From assembly GCA_036172665.1 (NCBI GenBank), contig CM069873.1, positions 45,354,001-45,418,000 on the forward strand: a stretch of DNA of 64,000 nucleotides, given 5' to 3'. Of this stretch, positions 39,613 through 52,100 are shown in pieces. A program made the translations under genes and the position numbers. The notes beneath the pieces were generated by a model. That model had not been told where the DNA came from. It ran no database searches and saw only the letters and a program-made list of their open reading frames with translations. Source of the DNA: Prosopocoilus inquinatus (Eukaryota; Arthropoda; Insecta; Coleoptera; Lucanidae). Position 1 is the first letter of the stretch. Every line of letters starts with the position of its first letter.

Positions 39613-40059
39613 AGTAACTCTGACGTGAGATACAAAGTTTTCGGACGCAGCAGAAGCTGGAAATAGTTTTGAACGAAACAACACGTATTAGCGTTGTTCC
39701 TGTGATGTATCTAATCGATCCTTACTTAGCTACTATGTTATTTGACGTTTCGATGGACTCCAATAACTCTGATGTGAGATACAAAGTTTTCGGACGCAGC
39801 AGAAGCTGGAAATAGTTTTAAACGAAACAACACGCATTAGGGTTGTTCCTGTGATGTATCTAATCGATCCTTACTCATCTATCATGTTATTTGGCGTCTC
39901 GATGGACTCCAGTAACTCTGATGTGAGATACAAAGTTTTCGGACGCAGCAGAAGCTGGAAATAGTTTTGAACGAAACAACACGTATTAGCGTTGTTCCTG
40001 TGATGTATCTAATCGATCCTTACTTATCTACTATGTTATTTGACGTTTCGATGGACTCC

Positions 40060-40206
40060 AGTAACTCTGATGTGATACAAAATTTACGGACGCAGCAGAA
40101 GCTGGAAATAGTTTTAAACGAAACAACACGCATTACCGTTGTTCCTGTGATGTATCTAATCGATCCTTACTCATCTATCATGTTATTTGGCGTTTCGATG
40201 GACTCC
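40060..40206 (+). repeat. 147-bp monomer, GA deletion with CAAAATTTACGG (copy C)
   Basis: Counterpart of 30830 at 9,230 bp. The next monomer carries CTCCGGTAAC and leads into CAGCTGAAGCTAG plus AATAATTTT. Confidence 0.9.
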
Positions 40207-40866
40207 GGTAACTCTGATGTGAGATACAAAGTTTTCGGACGCAGCTGAAGCTAGAAATAATTTTAAACGAAACAACACGCATTAGCGTTGTTCCTGTGAT
40301 GTATTTAATCGATCCTTACTCATCTATCATGTTATTTGACGTTTGAATGGACTCCAGTAACTCTGATGTGAGATACAAAGTTCTCGGACGCAGCAGAAGC
40401 TGGAGATAGTTTTAAACGATACAACACGCATTAGCGTTGTTCCTGTGATGTATCTAATCGATCCTTACTCATCTATCATGTTATTTGACGTTTCGATGTA
40501 CTCTAGTAACTCTGATGTGAGATACGAAGTTCTCGGACGCAGCTGAAGCTAGAAATAATTTTAAACGAAACAACACGCATTAGCGTTGTTCCTGTGATGT
40601 ATCTAATCGATCCTTACTCATCTATCATGTTATTTGGCGTTACGATGGACTCCAGTAACTCTGATGTGAGATACGAAGTTTTTGGGCGCAGCAGGAGCTG
40701 GAAATAGTTTTAAACGAAGCAACACGTATTAGCGTTGTTCCTGTGATGTATCTAATCGATCCTTGCTTATCTATCATGTTATTTGACGTTTGGATGGACT
40801 CTAGTAACTCTGATGTGAGATACGAAGTTTTTGGACGCAGCAGGAGCTGGAAATAGTTTTAAACGA

Positions 40867-40888
40867 AACAACACGCATTAGTGTTGTT
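40867..40888. other. Inverted repeat, 8-bp perfect arms, 6-nt loop
   Basis: AACAACAC, then GCATTA, then GTGTTGTT. This is the perfect form of the dyad at phase 65-86 of every monomer, where the usual right arm is GCGTTGTT. The same perfect form is at 31935-31956 and 58143-58164. It could extrude as a cruciform or fold as a hairpin in a transcript; binding of a protein is only a possibility. Confidence 0.7.
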
Positions 40889-43800
40889 CCTGTGATGTAT
40901 CTAATCGATCCTTACTCATCTATCATGTTATTTGACGTTTGGATGGACTCTAGTAACTCTGATGTGAGATACGAAGTTTTTGGACGCAGCAGGAGCTGGA
41001 AATAGTTTTAAACGAAACAACACGCATTAGCGTTGTTCGTGTGATGTATCTAATCGATCCTTATTTATCTATCATGTTATTTGACGTTTCGATGGACTCT
41101 AGTAACTCTGATGTAAGATACGAAGTTTTTGGGCGCAGCAGGAGCTGGAAATAGTTTTAAACGAAGCAACACGTATTAGCGTTGTTCCTGTGATGTATCT
41201 AATCGATCCTTACTCATCTATCATGTTATTTGACGTTTGGATTTACTCTAGTAACTCTGATGTGAGATACAAAGTTTTCGGACGCAGCAGAAGCTGGAGA
41301 TAGTTTTAAACGAAACAACACGCATTAGCGTTGTTCCTGTGATGTATCTAATCGATCCTTACTCATCTATCATGTTATTTGGCGTTTCGATGGACTCCAG
41401 TAACTCTGATGTGAGATACAAAGTTTTCGGACCCAGCAGAAGCTGGAAATAGTTTTGAACGAAACAACACGTATTAGCGTTGTTCCTGTGATGTATCTAA
41501 TCGATCCTTACTTAGCTACTATGTTATTTGACGTTTCGATGGACTCCAATAACTCTAATGTGAGATACGAAATTTTCGGACGCAGCAGAAGCTGGAAATA
41601 GTTTTAAAGGAAACAACACGTATTAGCGTTGTTCCTGTGATGTATCTAATCGATCCTTACTCATCTATCATGTTATTTGGCGTTTCGATGGACTCCAGTA
41701 ACTCTGATGTGAGATACAAAGTTTTCGGACGCAGCAGAAGCTGGAAATAGTTTTGAACGAAACAACACGTATTAGCGTTGTTCCTGTGATGTATCTAATC
41801 GATCCTTACTTAGATACTATGTTATTTGACCTTTCGATGGACTCCAATACTTCTGATGTGAGATACAAAGTTTTCGGACGCAGCAGAAGCTGGAGATAGT
41901 TTTAAACGATACAACACGCATTAGCGTTGTTCCTGTGATGTATCTAATCGATCCTTATTTATCTATCATGTTATTTGACGTTTCGATGGACTCTAGTAAC
42001 TCTGATGTGAGATACGAAGTTTTTGGACGCAGCAGGAGCTGGAAATAGTTTTAAACGAAACAACACGTATTAGCGTTGTTCCTGTGATGTATCTAATCGA
42101 TCCTTACTTAGCTACTATGTTATTTGACGTTTCGATGGACTCCAGTAACTCTAATGTGTGATACGAAATTTTCGGACGCAGCAGAAGCTGGAAATAGTTT
42201 TAAACGAAACAACACGTATTAGCGTTGTTCCTGTGATGTATCTAATCGATCCTTACTCATCTATCATGTTATTTGACGTTTGGATGGACTCCAGTAACTC
42301 TGATGTGAGATACGAAGTTCTCGGACGCAGCAGAAGCTAGAAATAGTTTTGAACGAAACAACACGTATTAGCGTTGTTCCTGTGATGTATCTAATCGATC
42401 GTTACTTATCTATCATGTTATTTGACGTTTGGATGGACTCCAGTAACTCTGATGTGAGATACAAAGTTTTCGGACGCAGCAGAAGCTGGAGATAGTTTCA
42501 AACGAAACAACACGCATTAGCGTTGTTCCTGTGATGTATCTAATCGATCCTTACTCATCTATCATGTTATTTGGCGTTTCGATGGACTCCAGTAACTCTG
42601 ATGTGAGATACAAACTTTTCGGAAGCAGCAGAAGCTGGAAATAGTTTTGAACGAAACAACACGTATTAGCGTTGTTCCTGTGATGTATCTAATCGATCCT
42701 TACTTAGCTACTATGTTATTTGACGTTTCGATGGACTCCAATAACTCTGATGTGAGATACAAAGTTTTCGGACGCAGCAGAAGCTGGAAATAGTTTTAAA
42801 CGAAACAACACGCATTAGGGTTGTTGCTGTGATGTATCTAATCGATCCTTACTCATCTATCATGTTATTTGACGTTTCGATGGACTCTAGTAACTCTGAT
42901 GTGAGATACGAAGTTTTTGGACGCAGCAGGAGCTGGAAATAGTTTTAAACGAAACAACACGCATTAGCGTTGTTCCTGTGATGTATCTAATCGATCCTTA
43001 CTCATCTATCATGTTATTTGGCGTTACGATGGACTCCAGTAACTCTGATGTGAGATACAAAGTTTTCGGACGCAGCAGAAGCTGGAAATAGTTTTGAACG
43101 AAACAACACGTATTAGCGTTGTTCCTGTGATGTATCTAATCGATCCTTACTCATCTATCATGTTATTTGACGTTTGGATGGACTCTAGTAACTCTGATGT
43201 GAGATACGAAGTTTTTGGACGCAGCAGGAGCTGGAAATAGTTTTAAACGAAACAGCACGCATTAGCGTTGTTCCTGTGATGTATCTAATCGATCCTTATT
43301 TATCTATCATGTTATTTGACGTTTCGATGGACTCTAGTAACTCTGATGTAAGTTACGAAGTTTTTGGGCGCAGCAGGAGCTGGAAATAGTTTTAAACGAA
43401 GCAACACGTATTAGCGTTGTTGCTGTGATGTATCTAATCGATCCTTACTTAGCTACTATGTTATTTCACGTTTCGATGGACTCCAGTAACTCTAATGTGA
43501 GATACGAAATTTTCGGACGCAGCAGAAGCTGGAAATAGTTTTAAACGAAACAACACGCATTAGCGTTGTTCCTGTGATGTATCTAATCGATCCTTACTCA
43601 TCTATCATGTTATTTGGCGTTTCGATGGACTCCAGTAACTCTGACGTGAGATACAAAGTTTTCGGACGCAGCAGAAGCTGGAAATAGTTTTGAACGAAGC
43701 AACACGTATTAGCGTTGTTCCTGTGATGTATCTAATCGATCCTTACTTAGCTACTATGTTATTTGACGTTTCGATGGACTCCAATAACTCTGATGTGAGA

Positions 43801-44080
43801 TACAAAGTTTTCGGACGCAGCAGAAGCTGGAAATAGTTTTAAACGAAACAACACGCATTAGGGTTGTTCCTGTGATGTATCTAATCGATCCTTACTCATC
43901 TATCATGTTATTTGGCGTCTCGATGGACTCCAGTAACTCTGATGTGAGATACAAAGTTTTCGGACGCAGCAGAAGCTGGAAATAGTTTTGAACGAAACAA
44001 CACGTATTAGCGTTGTTCCTGTGATGTATCTAATCGATCCTTACTTATCTACTATGTTATTTGACGTTTCGATGGACTCC

Positions 44081-44227
44081 AGTAACTCTGATGTGATACA
44101 AAATTTACGGACGCAGCAGAAGCTGGAAATAGTTTTAAACGAAACAACACGCATTACCGTTGTTCCTGTGATGTATCTAATCGATCCTTACTCATCTATC
44201 ATGTTATTTGGCGTTTCGATGGACTCC
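44081..44227 (+). repeat. 147-bp monomer, GA deletion with CAAAATTTACGG (end of copy C)
   Basis: Counterpart of 35000. Together with the retained CTTATCTACTATG monomer it gives the longest open frame in the window (97 codons, 43988-44281), which has no independent support as a gene. Confidence 0.9.
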
Positions 44228-46462
44228 GGTAACTCTGATGTGAGATACAAAGTTTTCGGACCCAGCAGAAGCTGGAAATAGTTTTGAACGAAACAACACG
44301 TATTAGCGTTGTTCCTGTGATGTATCTAATCGATCCTTACTTAGCTACTATGTTATTTGACGTTTCAATGGACTCCAATAACTCTAATGTGAGATACGAA
44401 ATTTTCGGACGCAGCAGAAGCTGGAAATAGTTTTAAAGGAAACAACACGTATTAGCGTTGTTCCTGTGATGTATCTAATCGATCCTTACTCATCTATCAT
44501 GTTATTTGGCGTTTCGATGGACTCCGGTAACTCTGATGTGAGATACAAAGTTTTCGGACGCAGCTGAAGCTAGAAATAATTTTAAACGAAACAACACGCA
44601 TTAGCGTTGTTCCTGTGATGTATTTAATCGATCCTTACTCATCTATCATGTTATTTGACGTTTGAATGGACTCCAGTAACTCTGATGTGAGATACAAAGT
44701 TCTCGGACGCAGCAGAAGCTGGAAATAGTTTTGAACGAAACAACACATATTAGCGTTGTTCCTGTGATGTATCTAATCGATCCTTACTTATCTACTATGT
44801 TATTTGACGTTTCGATGGACTCCAGTAACTCTGATGTGAGATACGAAATTTTCGAACGCAGCAGAATCTGGAAATAGTTATAAATGAAACAACACGCATT
44901 AGCGTTGTTCCTGTGATGTATCTAATCGATCCTTACTCATCTATCATGTTATTTGACGTTTCGATGGACTCTAGTAACTCTGATGTGAGATACGAAGTTT
45001 TTGGACGCAGCAGGAGCTGGAAATAGTTTTAAACGAAACAACACGTATTAGCGTTGTTCCTGTGATGTATCTAATCGATCCTTACTTAGCTACTATGTTA
45101 TTTGACGTTTCGATGGACTCCAGTAACTCTAATGTGAGATACGAAATTTTCGGACGCAGCAGAAGCTGGAAATAGTTTTAAACGAAACAACACGTATTAG
45201 CGTTGTTCCTGTGATGTATCTAATCGATCGTTACTTATCTATCATGTTATTTGACGTTTGGATGGACTCCAGTAACTCTGATGTGAGATACAAAGTTTTC
45301 GGACGCAGCAGAAGCTGGAGATAGTTTCAAACGAAACAACACGCATTAGCGTTGTTCCTGTGATGTATCTAATCGATCCTTACTCATCTATCATGTTATT
45401 TGGCGTTTCGATGGACTCCAGTAACTCTGATGTGAGATACAAACTTTTCGGAAGCAGCAGAAGCTGGAAATAGTTTTGAACGAAACAACACGTATTAGCG
45501 TTGTTCCTGTGATGTATCTAATCGATCCTTACTTAGCTACTATGTTATTTGACGTTTCGATGGACTCCAATAACTCTGATGTGAGATACAAAGTTTTCGG
45601 ACGCAGCAGAAGCTGGAAATAGTTTTAAACGAAACAACACGCATTAGGGTTGTTCCTGTGATGTATCTAATCGATCCTTACTCATCTATCATGTTATTTG
45701 ACGTTTCGATGGACTCTAGTAACTCTGATGTGAGATACGAAGTTTTTGGACGCAGCAGGAGCTGGAAATAGTTTTAAACGAAACAACACGCATTAGCGTT
45801 GTTCCTGTGATGTATCTAATCGATCCTTACTCATCTATCATGTTATTTGACGTTTGGATGGACTCTAGTAACTCTGATGTGAGATACGAAGTTTTTGGAC
45901 GCAGCAGGAGCTGGAAATAGTTTTAAACGAAACAGCACGCATTAGCATTGTTCCTGTGATGTATCTAATCGATCCTTATTTATCTATCATGTTATTTGAC
46001 GTTTCGATGGACTCTAGTAACTCTGATTTAAGTTACGAAGTTTTTGGGCGCAGCAGGAGCTGGAAATAGTTTTAAACGAAGCAACACGTATTAGCGTTGT
46101 TGCTGTGATGTATCTAATCGATCCTTACTTAGCTACTATGTTATTTCACGTTTCGATGGACTCCAGTAACTCTAATGTGAGATACGAAATTTTCGGACGC
46201 AGCAGAAGCTGGAAATAGTTTTAAACGAAACAACACGCATTAGCGTTGTTCCTGTGATGTATCTAATCGATCCTTATTTATCTATCATGTTATTTGACGT
46301 TTCGATGGACTCTAGTAACTCTGATGTGAGGTACGAAGTTTTTGGGCGCAGCAGGAGCTCTAAATAGTTTTAAACGAAGCAACACGTATTAGCGTTGTTC
46401 CTGTGATGTATCTAATCGATCCTTACTTATCTATCATGTTATTTGACGTTTGGATGGACTCC

Positions 46463-46609
46463 AGTAACTCTGATGTGAGATACAGTTTTCGGACGCAGCA
46501 GAAGCTGGAGATAGTTTTAAACGAAACAACACGCATTAGCGTTGTTCCTGTGATGTATCTAATCGATCCTTACTCATCTATCATGTTATTTGGCGTTTCG
46601 ATGGACTCC
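46463..46609 (+). repeat. 147-bp monomer, AA deletion (first 13-mer copy)
   Basis: GATACAGTTTTCGG. Counterpart of 39466 (47 monomers minus 6 bp upstream). Confidence 0.9.
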
Positions 46610-48397
46610 AGTAACTCTGACGTGAGATACAAAGTTTTCGGACGCAGCAGAAGCTGGAAATAGTTTTGAACGAAACAACACGTATTAGCGTTGTTCCTGT
46701 GATGTATCTAATCGATCCTTACTTAGCTACTATGTTATTTGACGTTTCGATGGACTCCAATAACTCTGATGTGAGATACAAAGTTTTCGGACGCAGCAGA
46801 AGCTGGAAATAGTTTTAAACGAAACAACACGCATTAGGGTTGTTCCTGTGATGTATCTAATCGATCCTTACTCATCTATCATGTTATTTGGCGTCTCGAT
46901 GGACTCCAGTAACTCTGATGTGAGATACAAAGTTTTCGGACGCAGCAGAAGCTGGAAATAGTTTTAAACGAAACAACACGTATTAGCGTTGTTCCTGTGA
47001 TGTATCTAATCGATCCTTACTTAGCTACTATGTTATTTGACGTTTCGATGGACTCCAGTAACTCTAATGTGAGATACGAAATTTTCGGACGCAGCAGAAG
47101 CTGGAAATAGTTTTAAACGAAACAACACGTATTAGCGTTGTTCCTGTGATGTATCTAATCGATCGTTACTTATCTATCATGTTATTTGACGTTTGGATGG
47201 ACTCCAGTAACTCTGATGTGAGATACAAAGTTTTCGGACGCAGCAGAAGCTGGAGATAGTTTCAAACGAAACAACACGCATTAGCGTTGTTCCTGTGATG
47301 TATCTAATCGATCCTTACTCATCTATCATGTTATTTGGCGTTTCGATGGACTCCAGTAACTCTGATGTGAGATACAAACTTTTCGGAAGCAGCAGAAGCT
47401 GGAAATAGTTTTGAACGAAACAACACGTATTAGCGTTGTTCCTGTGATGTATCTAATCGATCCTTACTTAGCTACTATGTTATTTGACGTTTCGATGGAC
47501 TCCAATAACTCTGATGTGAGATACAAAGTTTTCGGACGCAGCAGAAGCTGGAAATAGTTTTAAACGAAACAACACGCATTAGGGTTGTTCCTGTGATGTA
47601 TCTAATCGATCCTTACTCATCTATCATGTTATTTGACGTTTCGATGGACTCTAGTAACTCTGATGTGAGATACGAAGTTTTTGGACGCAGCAGGAGCTGG
47701 AAATAGTTTTAAACGAAACAACACGCATTAGCGTTGTTCCTGTGATGTATCTAATCGATCCTTACTCATCTATCATGTTATTTGACGTTTGGATGGACTC
47801 TAGTAACTCTGATGTGAGATACGAAGTTTTTGGACGCAGCAGGAGCTGGAAATAGTTTTAAACGAAACAGCACGCATTAGCATTGTTCCTGTGATGTATC
47901 TAATCGATCCTTATTTATCTATCATGTTATTTGACGTTTCGATGGACTCTAGTAACTCTGATTTAAGTTACGAAGTTTTTGGGCGCAGCAGGAGCTGGAA
48001 ATAGTTTTAAACGAAGCAACACGTATTAGCGTTGTTGCTGTGATGTATCTAATCGATCCTTACTTAGCTACTATGTTATTTCACGTTTCGATGGACTCCA
48101 GTAACTCTAATGTGAGATACGAAATTTTCGGACGCAGCAGAAGCTGGAAATAGTTTTAAACGAAACAACACGCATTAGCGTTGTTCCTGTGATGTATCTA
48201 ATCGATCCTTATTTATCTATCATGTTATTTGACGTTTCGATGGACTCTAGTAACTCTGATGTGAGGTACGAAGTTTTTGGGCGCAGCAGGAGCTCTAAAT
48301 AGTTTTAAACGAAGCAACACGTATTAGCGTTGTTCCTGTGATGTATCTAATCGATCCTTACTTATCTATCATGTTATTTGACGTTTGGATGGACTCC

Positions 48398-48544
48398 AGT
48401 AACTCTGATGTGAGATACAGTTTTCGGACGCAGCAGAAGCTGGAGATAGTTTTAAACGAAACAACACGCATTAGCGTTGTTCCTGTGATGTATCTAATCG
48501 ATCCTTACTCATCTATCATGTTATTTGGCGTTTCGATGGACTCC
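48398..48544 (+). repeat. 147-bp monomer, AA deletion (second 13-mer copy)
   Basis: Exactly 1,935 bp after 46463. Confidence 0.9.
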
Positions 48545-48991
48545 AGTAACTCTGACGTGAGATACAAAGTTTTCGGACGCAGCAGAAGCTGGAAATAGTT
48601 TTGAACGAAACAACACGTATTAGCGTTGTTCCTGTGATGTATCTAATCGATCCTTACTTAGCTACTATGTTATTTGACGTTTCGATGGACTCCAATAACT
48701 CTGATGTGAGATACAAAGTTTTCGGACGCAGCAGAAGCTGGAAATAGTTTTAAACGAAACAACACGCATTAGGGTTGTTCCTGTGATGTATCTAATCGAT
48801 CCTTACTCATCTATCATGTTATTTGGCGTCTCGATGGACTCCAGTAACTCTGATGTGAGATACAAAGTTTTCGGACGCAGCAGAAGCTGGAAATAGTTTT
48901 GAACGAAACAACACGTATTAGCGTTGTTCCTGTGATGTATCTAATCGATCCTTACTTATCTACTATGTTATTTGACGTTTCGATGGACTCC

Positions 48992-49138
48992 AGTAACTCT
49001 GATGTGATACAAAATTTACGGACGCAGCAGAAGCTGGAAATAGTTTTAAACGAAACAACACGCATTACCGTTGTTCCTGTGATGTATCTAATCGATCCTT
49101 ACTCATCTATCATGTTATTTGGCGTTTCGATGGACTCC
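48992..49138 (+). repeat. 147-bp monomer, GA deletion with CAAAATTTACGG (copy D)
   Basis: Last indel-bearing monomer in the window; the remaining 14.9 kb keeps a strict 149-bp phase. Counterpart of 30830 and 40060. Confidence 0.9.
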
Positions 49139-52100
49139 GGTAACTCTGATGTGAGATACAAAGTTTTCGGACGCAGCTGAAGCTAGAAATAATTTTAAAC
49201 GAAACAACACGCATTAGCGTTGTTCCTGTGATGTATTTAATCGATCCTTACTCATCTATCATGTTATTTGACGTTTGAATGGACTCCAGTAACTCTGATG
49301 TGAGATACAAAGTTCTCGGACGCAGCAGAAGCTGGAGATAGTTTTAAACGATACAACACGCATTAGCGTTGTTCCTGTGATGTATCTAATCGATCCTTAC
49401 TCATCTATCATGTTATTTGACGTTTCGATGTACTCTAGTAACTCTGATGTGAGATACGAAGTTCTCGGACGCAGCTGAAGCTAGAAATAATTTTAAACGA
49501 AACAACACGCATTAGCGTTGTTCCTGTGATGTATCTAATCGATCCTTACTCATCTATCATGTTATTTGGCGTTACGATGGACTCCAGTAACTCTGATGTG
49601 AGATACAAAGTTTTCGGACGCAGCAGAAGCTGGAAATAGTTTTGAACGAAACAACACGTATTAGCGTTGTTCCTGTGATGTATCTAATCGATCCTTACTT
49701 AGCTACTATGTTATTTGACGTTTCGATGGACTCCAATAACTCTAATGTGAGATACGAAATTTTCGGACGCAGCAGAAGCTGGAAATAGTTTTAAACGAAA
49801 CAACACGTATTAGCGTTGTTCCTGTGATGTATCTAATCGATCCTTACTCATCTATCATGTTATTTGACGTTTGGATGGACTCTAGTAACTCTGATGTGAG
49901 ATACGAAGTTTTTGGGCGCAGCAGGAGCTGGAAATAGTTTTAAACGAAGCAACACGTATTAGCGTTGTTCCTGTGATGTATCTAATCGATCCTTATTTAT
50001 CTATCATGTTATTTGACGTTTCGATGGACTCTAGTAACTCTGATGTAAGATACGAAGTTTTTGGGCGCAGCAGGAGCTGGAAATAGTTTTAAACGAAGCA
50101 ACACGTATTAGCGTTGTTCCTGTGATGTATCTAATCGATCCTTGCTTATCTATCATGTTATTTGACGTTTGGATGGACTCCAGTAACTCTGATGTGAGAC
50201 ACAAAGTTTTCGGACGCAGCAGAAGCTGGAGATAGTTTTAAACGAAACAACACGCATTAGCGTTGTTCCTGTGATGTATCTAATCGATCCTTACTCATCT
50301 ATCATGTTATTTGGCGTTTCGATGGACTCCAGTAACTCTGATGTGAGATACAAAGTTTTCGGACCCAGCAGAAGCTGGAAATAGTTTTGAACGAAACAAC
50401 ACGTATTAGCGTTGTTCCTGTGATGTATCTAATCGATCCTTACTTAGCTACTATGTTATTTGACGTTTCGATGGACTCCAATAACTCTAATGTGAGATAC
50501 GAAATTTTCGGACGCAGCAGAAGCTGGAAATAGTTTTAAAGGAAACAACACGTATTAGCGTTGTTCCTGTGATGTATCTAATCGATCCTTACTCATCTAT
50601 CATGTTATTTGGCGTTTCGATGGACTCCAGTAACTCTGATGTGAGATAAAAAGTTTTCGGACGCAGCAGAAGCTGGAAATAGTTTTGAACGAAACAACAC
50701 GTATTAGCGTTGTTCCTGTGATGTATCTAATCGATCCTTACTTAGATACTATGTTATTTGACCTTTCGATGGACTTCAATACTTCTGATGTGAGATACAA
50801 AGTTTTCGGACGCAGCAGAAGCTAGAAATAGTTTTGAACGAAACAACACGTATTAGCGTTGTTCCTGTGATGTATCTAATCGATCGTTACTTATCTATCA
50901 TGTTATTTGACGTTTGGATGGACTCCAGTAACTCTGATGTGAGATACGAAGTTCTCGGACGCAGCAGAAGCTAGAAATAGTTTTGAACGAAACAACACGT
51001 ATTAGCGTTGTTCCTGTGATGTATCTAATCGATCGTTACTTATCTATCATGTTATTTGACGTTTGGATGGACTCCAGTAACTCTGATGTGAGATACAAAG
51101 TTTTCGGACGCAGCAGAAGCTGGAGATAGTTTCAAACGAAACAACACGCATTAGCGTTGTTCCTGTGATGTATCTAATCGATCCTTACTCATCTATCATG
51201 TTATTTGGCGTTTCGATGGACTCCAGTAACTCTGATGTGAGATACAAACTTTTCGGAAGCAGCAGAAGCTGGAAATAGTTTTGAACGAAACAACACGTAT
51301 TAGCGTTGTTCCTGTGATGTATCTAATCGATCCTTACTTAGCTACTATGTTATTTGACGTTTCGATGGACTCCAATAACTCTGATGTGAGATACAAAGTT
51401 TTCGGACGCAGCAGAAGCTGGAAATAGTTTTAAACGAAACAACACGCATTAGGGTTGTTGCTGTGATGTATCTAATCGATCCTTACTCATCTATCATGTT
51501 ATTTGACGTTTCGATGGACTCTAGTAACTCTGATGTGAGATACGAAGTTTTTGGACGCAGCAGGAGCTGGAAATAGTTTTAAACGAAACAACACGCATTA
51601 GCGTTGTTCCTGTGATGTATCTAATCGATCCTTACTCATCTATCATGTTATTTGGCGTTACGATGGACTCCAGTAACTCTGATGTGAGATACAAAGTTTT
51701 CGGACGCAGCAGAAGCTGGAAATAGTTTTGAACGAAACAACACGTATTAGCGTTGTTCCTGTGATGTATCTAATCGATCCTTACTCATCTATCATGTTAT
51801 TTGACGTTTGGATGGACTCTAGTAACTCTGATGTGAGATACGAAGTTTTTGGACGCAGCAGGAGCTGGAAATAGTTTTAAACGAAACAGCACGCATTAGC
51901 GTTGTTCCTGTGATGTATCTAATCGATCCTTATTTATCTATCATGTTATTTGACGTTTCGATGGACTCTAGTAACTCTGATGTAAGTTACGAAGTTTTTG
52001 GGCGCAGCAGGAGCTGGAAATAGTTTTAAACGAAGCAACACGTATTAGCGTTGTTGCTGTGATGTATCTAATCGATCCTTACTTAGCTACTATGTTATTT

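Larger units (their letters stand above)
35505..44585 (+). repeat. Higher-order unit, copy C (61 monomers, 9,081 bp)
   Basis: It is almost identical to B, with two changes of length. Two monomers present in B at about 31.43-31.73 kb are missing near 40.67 kb (offset falls from 9,230 to 8,932). One monomer is extra near 43.95-44.09 kb (offset 9,081). The total is 61 x 149 minus 8. I noticed only about five substitutions against B over 9 kb (for example GAAGCAAC, G at 43699), which implies a very recent copy. Like B, it ends in the AATAATTTT monomer. Confidence 0.9.
45015..48884 (+). repeat. 13-monomer tandem duplication (2 x 1,935 bp)
   Basis: Copies are 45,015-46,949 and 46,950-48,884. The length is 13 x 149 minus 2, the AA deletion being present in each (46463, 48398). 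Both share variants that B and C lack: CATTAGCATTG (45941/47876 region) and GATTTAAGTTACG (about 46,025/47,960). I saw no difference between the two copies by eye. Confidence 0.9.

Noticed and set aside
18972..49180. Repeated plus-strand open frames of 76-97 codons (for example at 18972, 28208, 30176, 30737, 43988 and 48899) encoding similar peptides
   Set aside because: They span monomers with a 2-bp deletion. A normal 149-bp monomer shifts frame and meets TAG at GGAAATAG, whereas a 147-bp monomer keeps frame for one more unit. Many starts are TTG, there is no promoter or ribosome-site context, and the peptide similarity is that of the DNA repeat itself.
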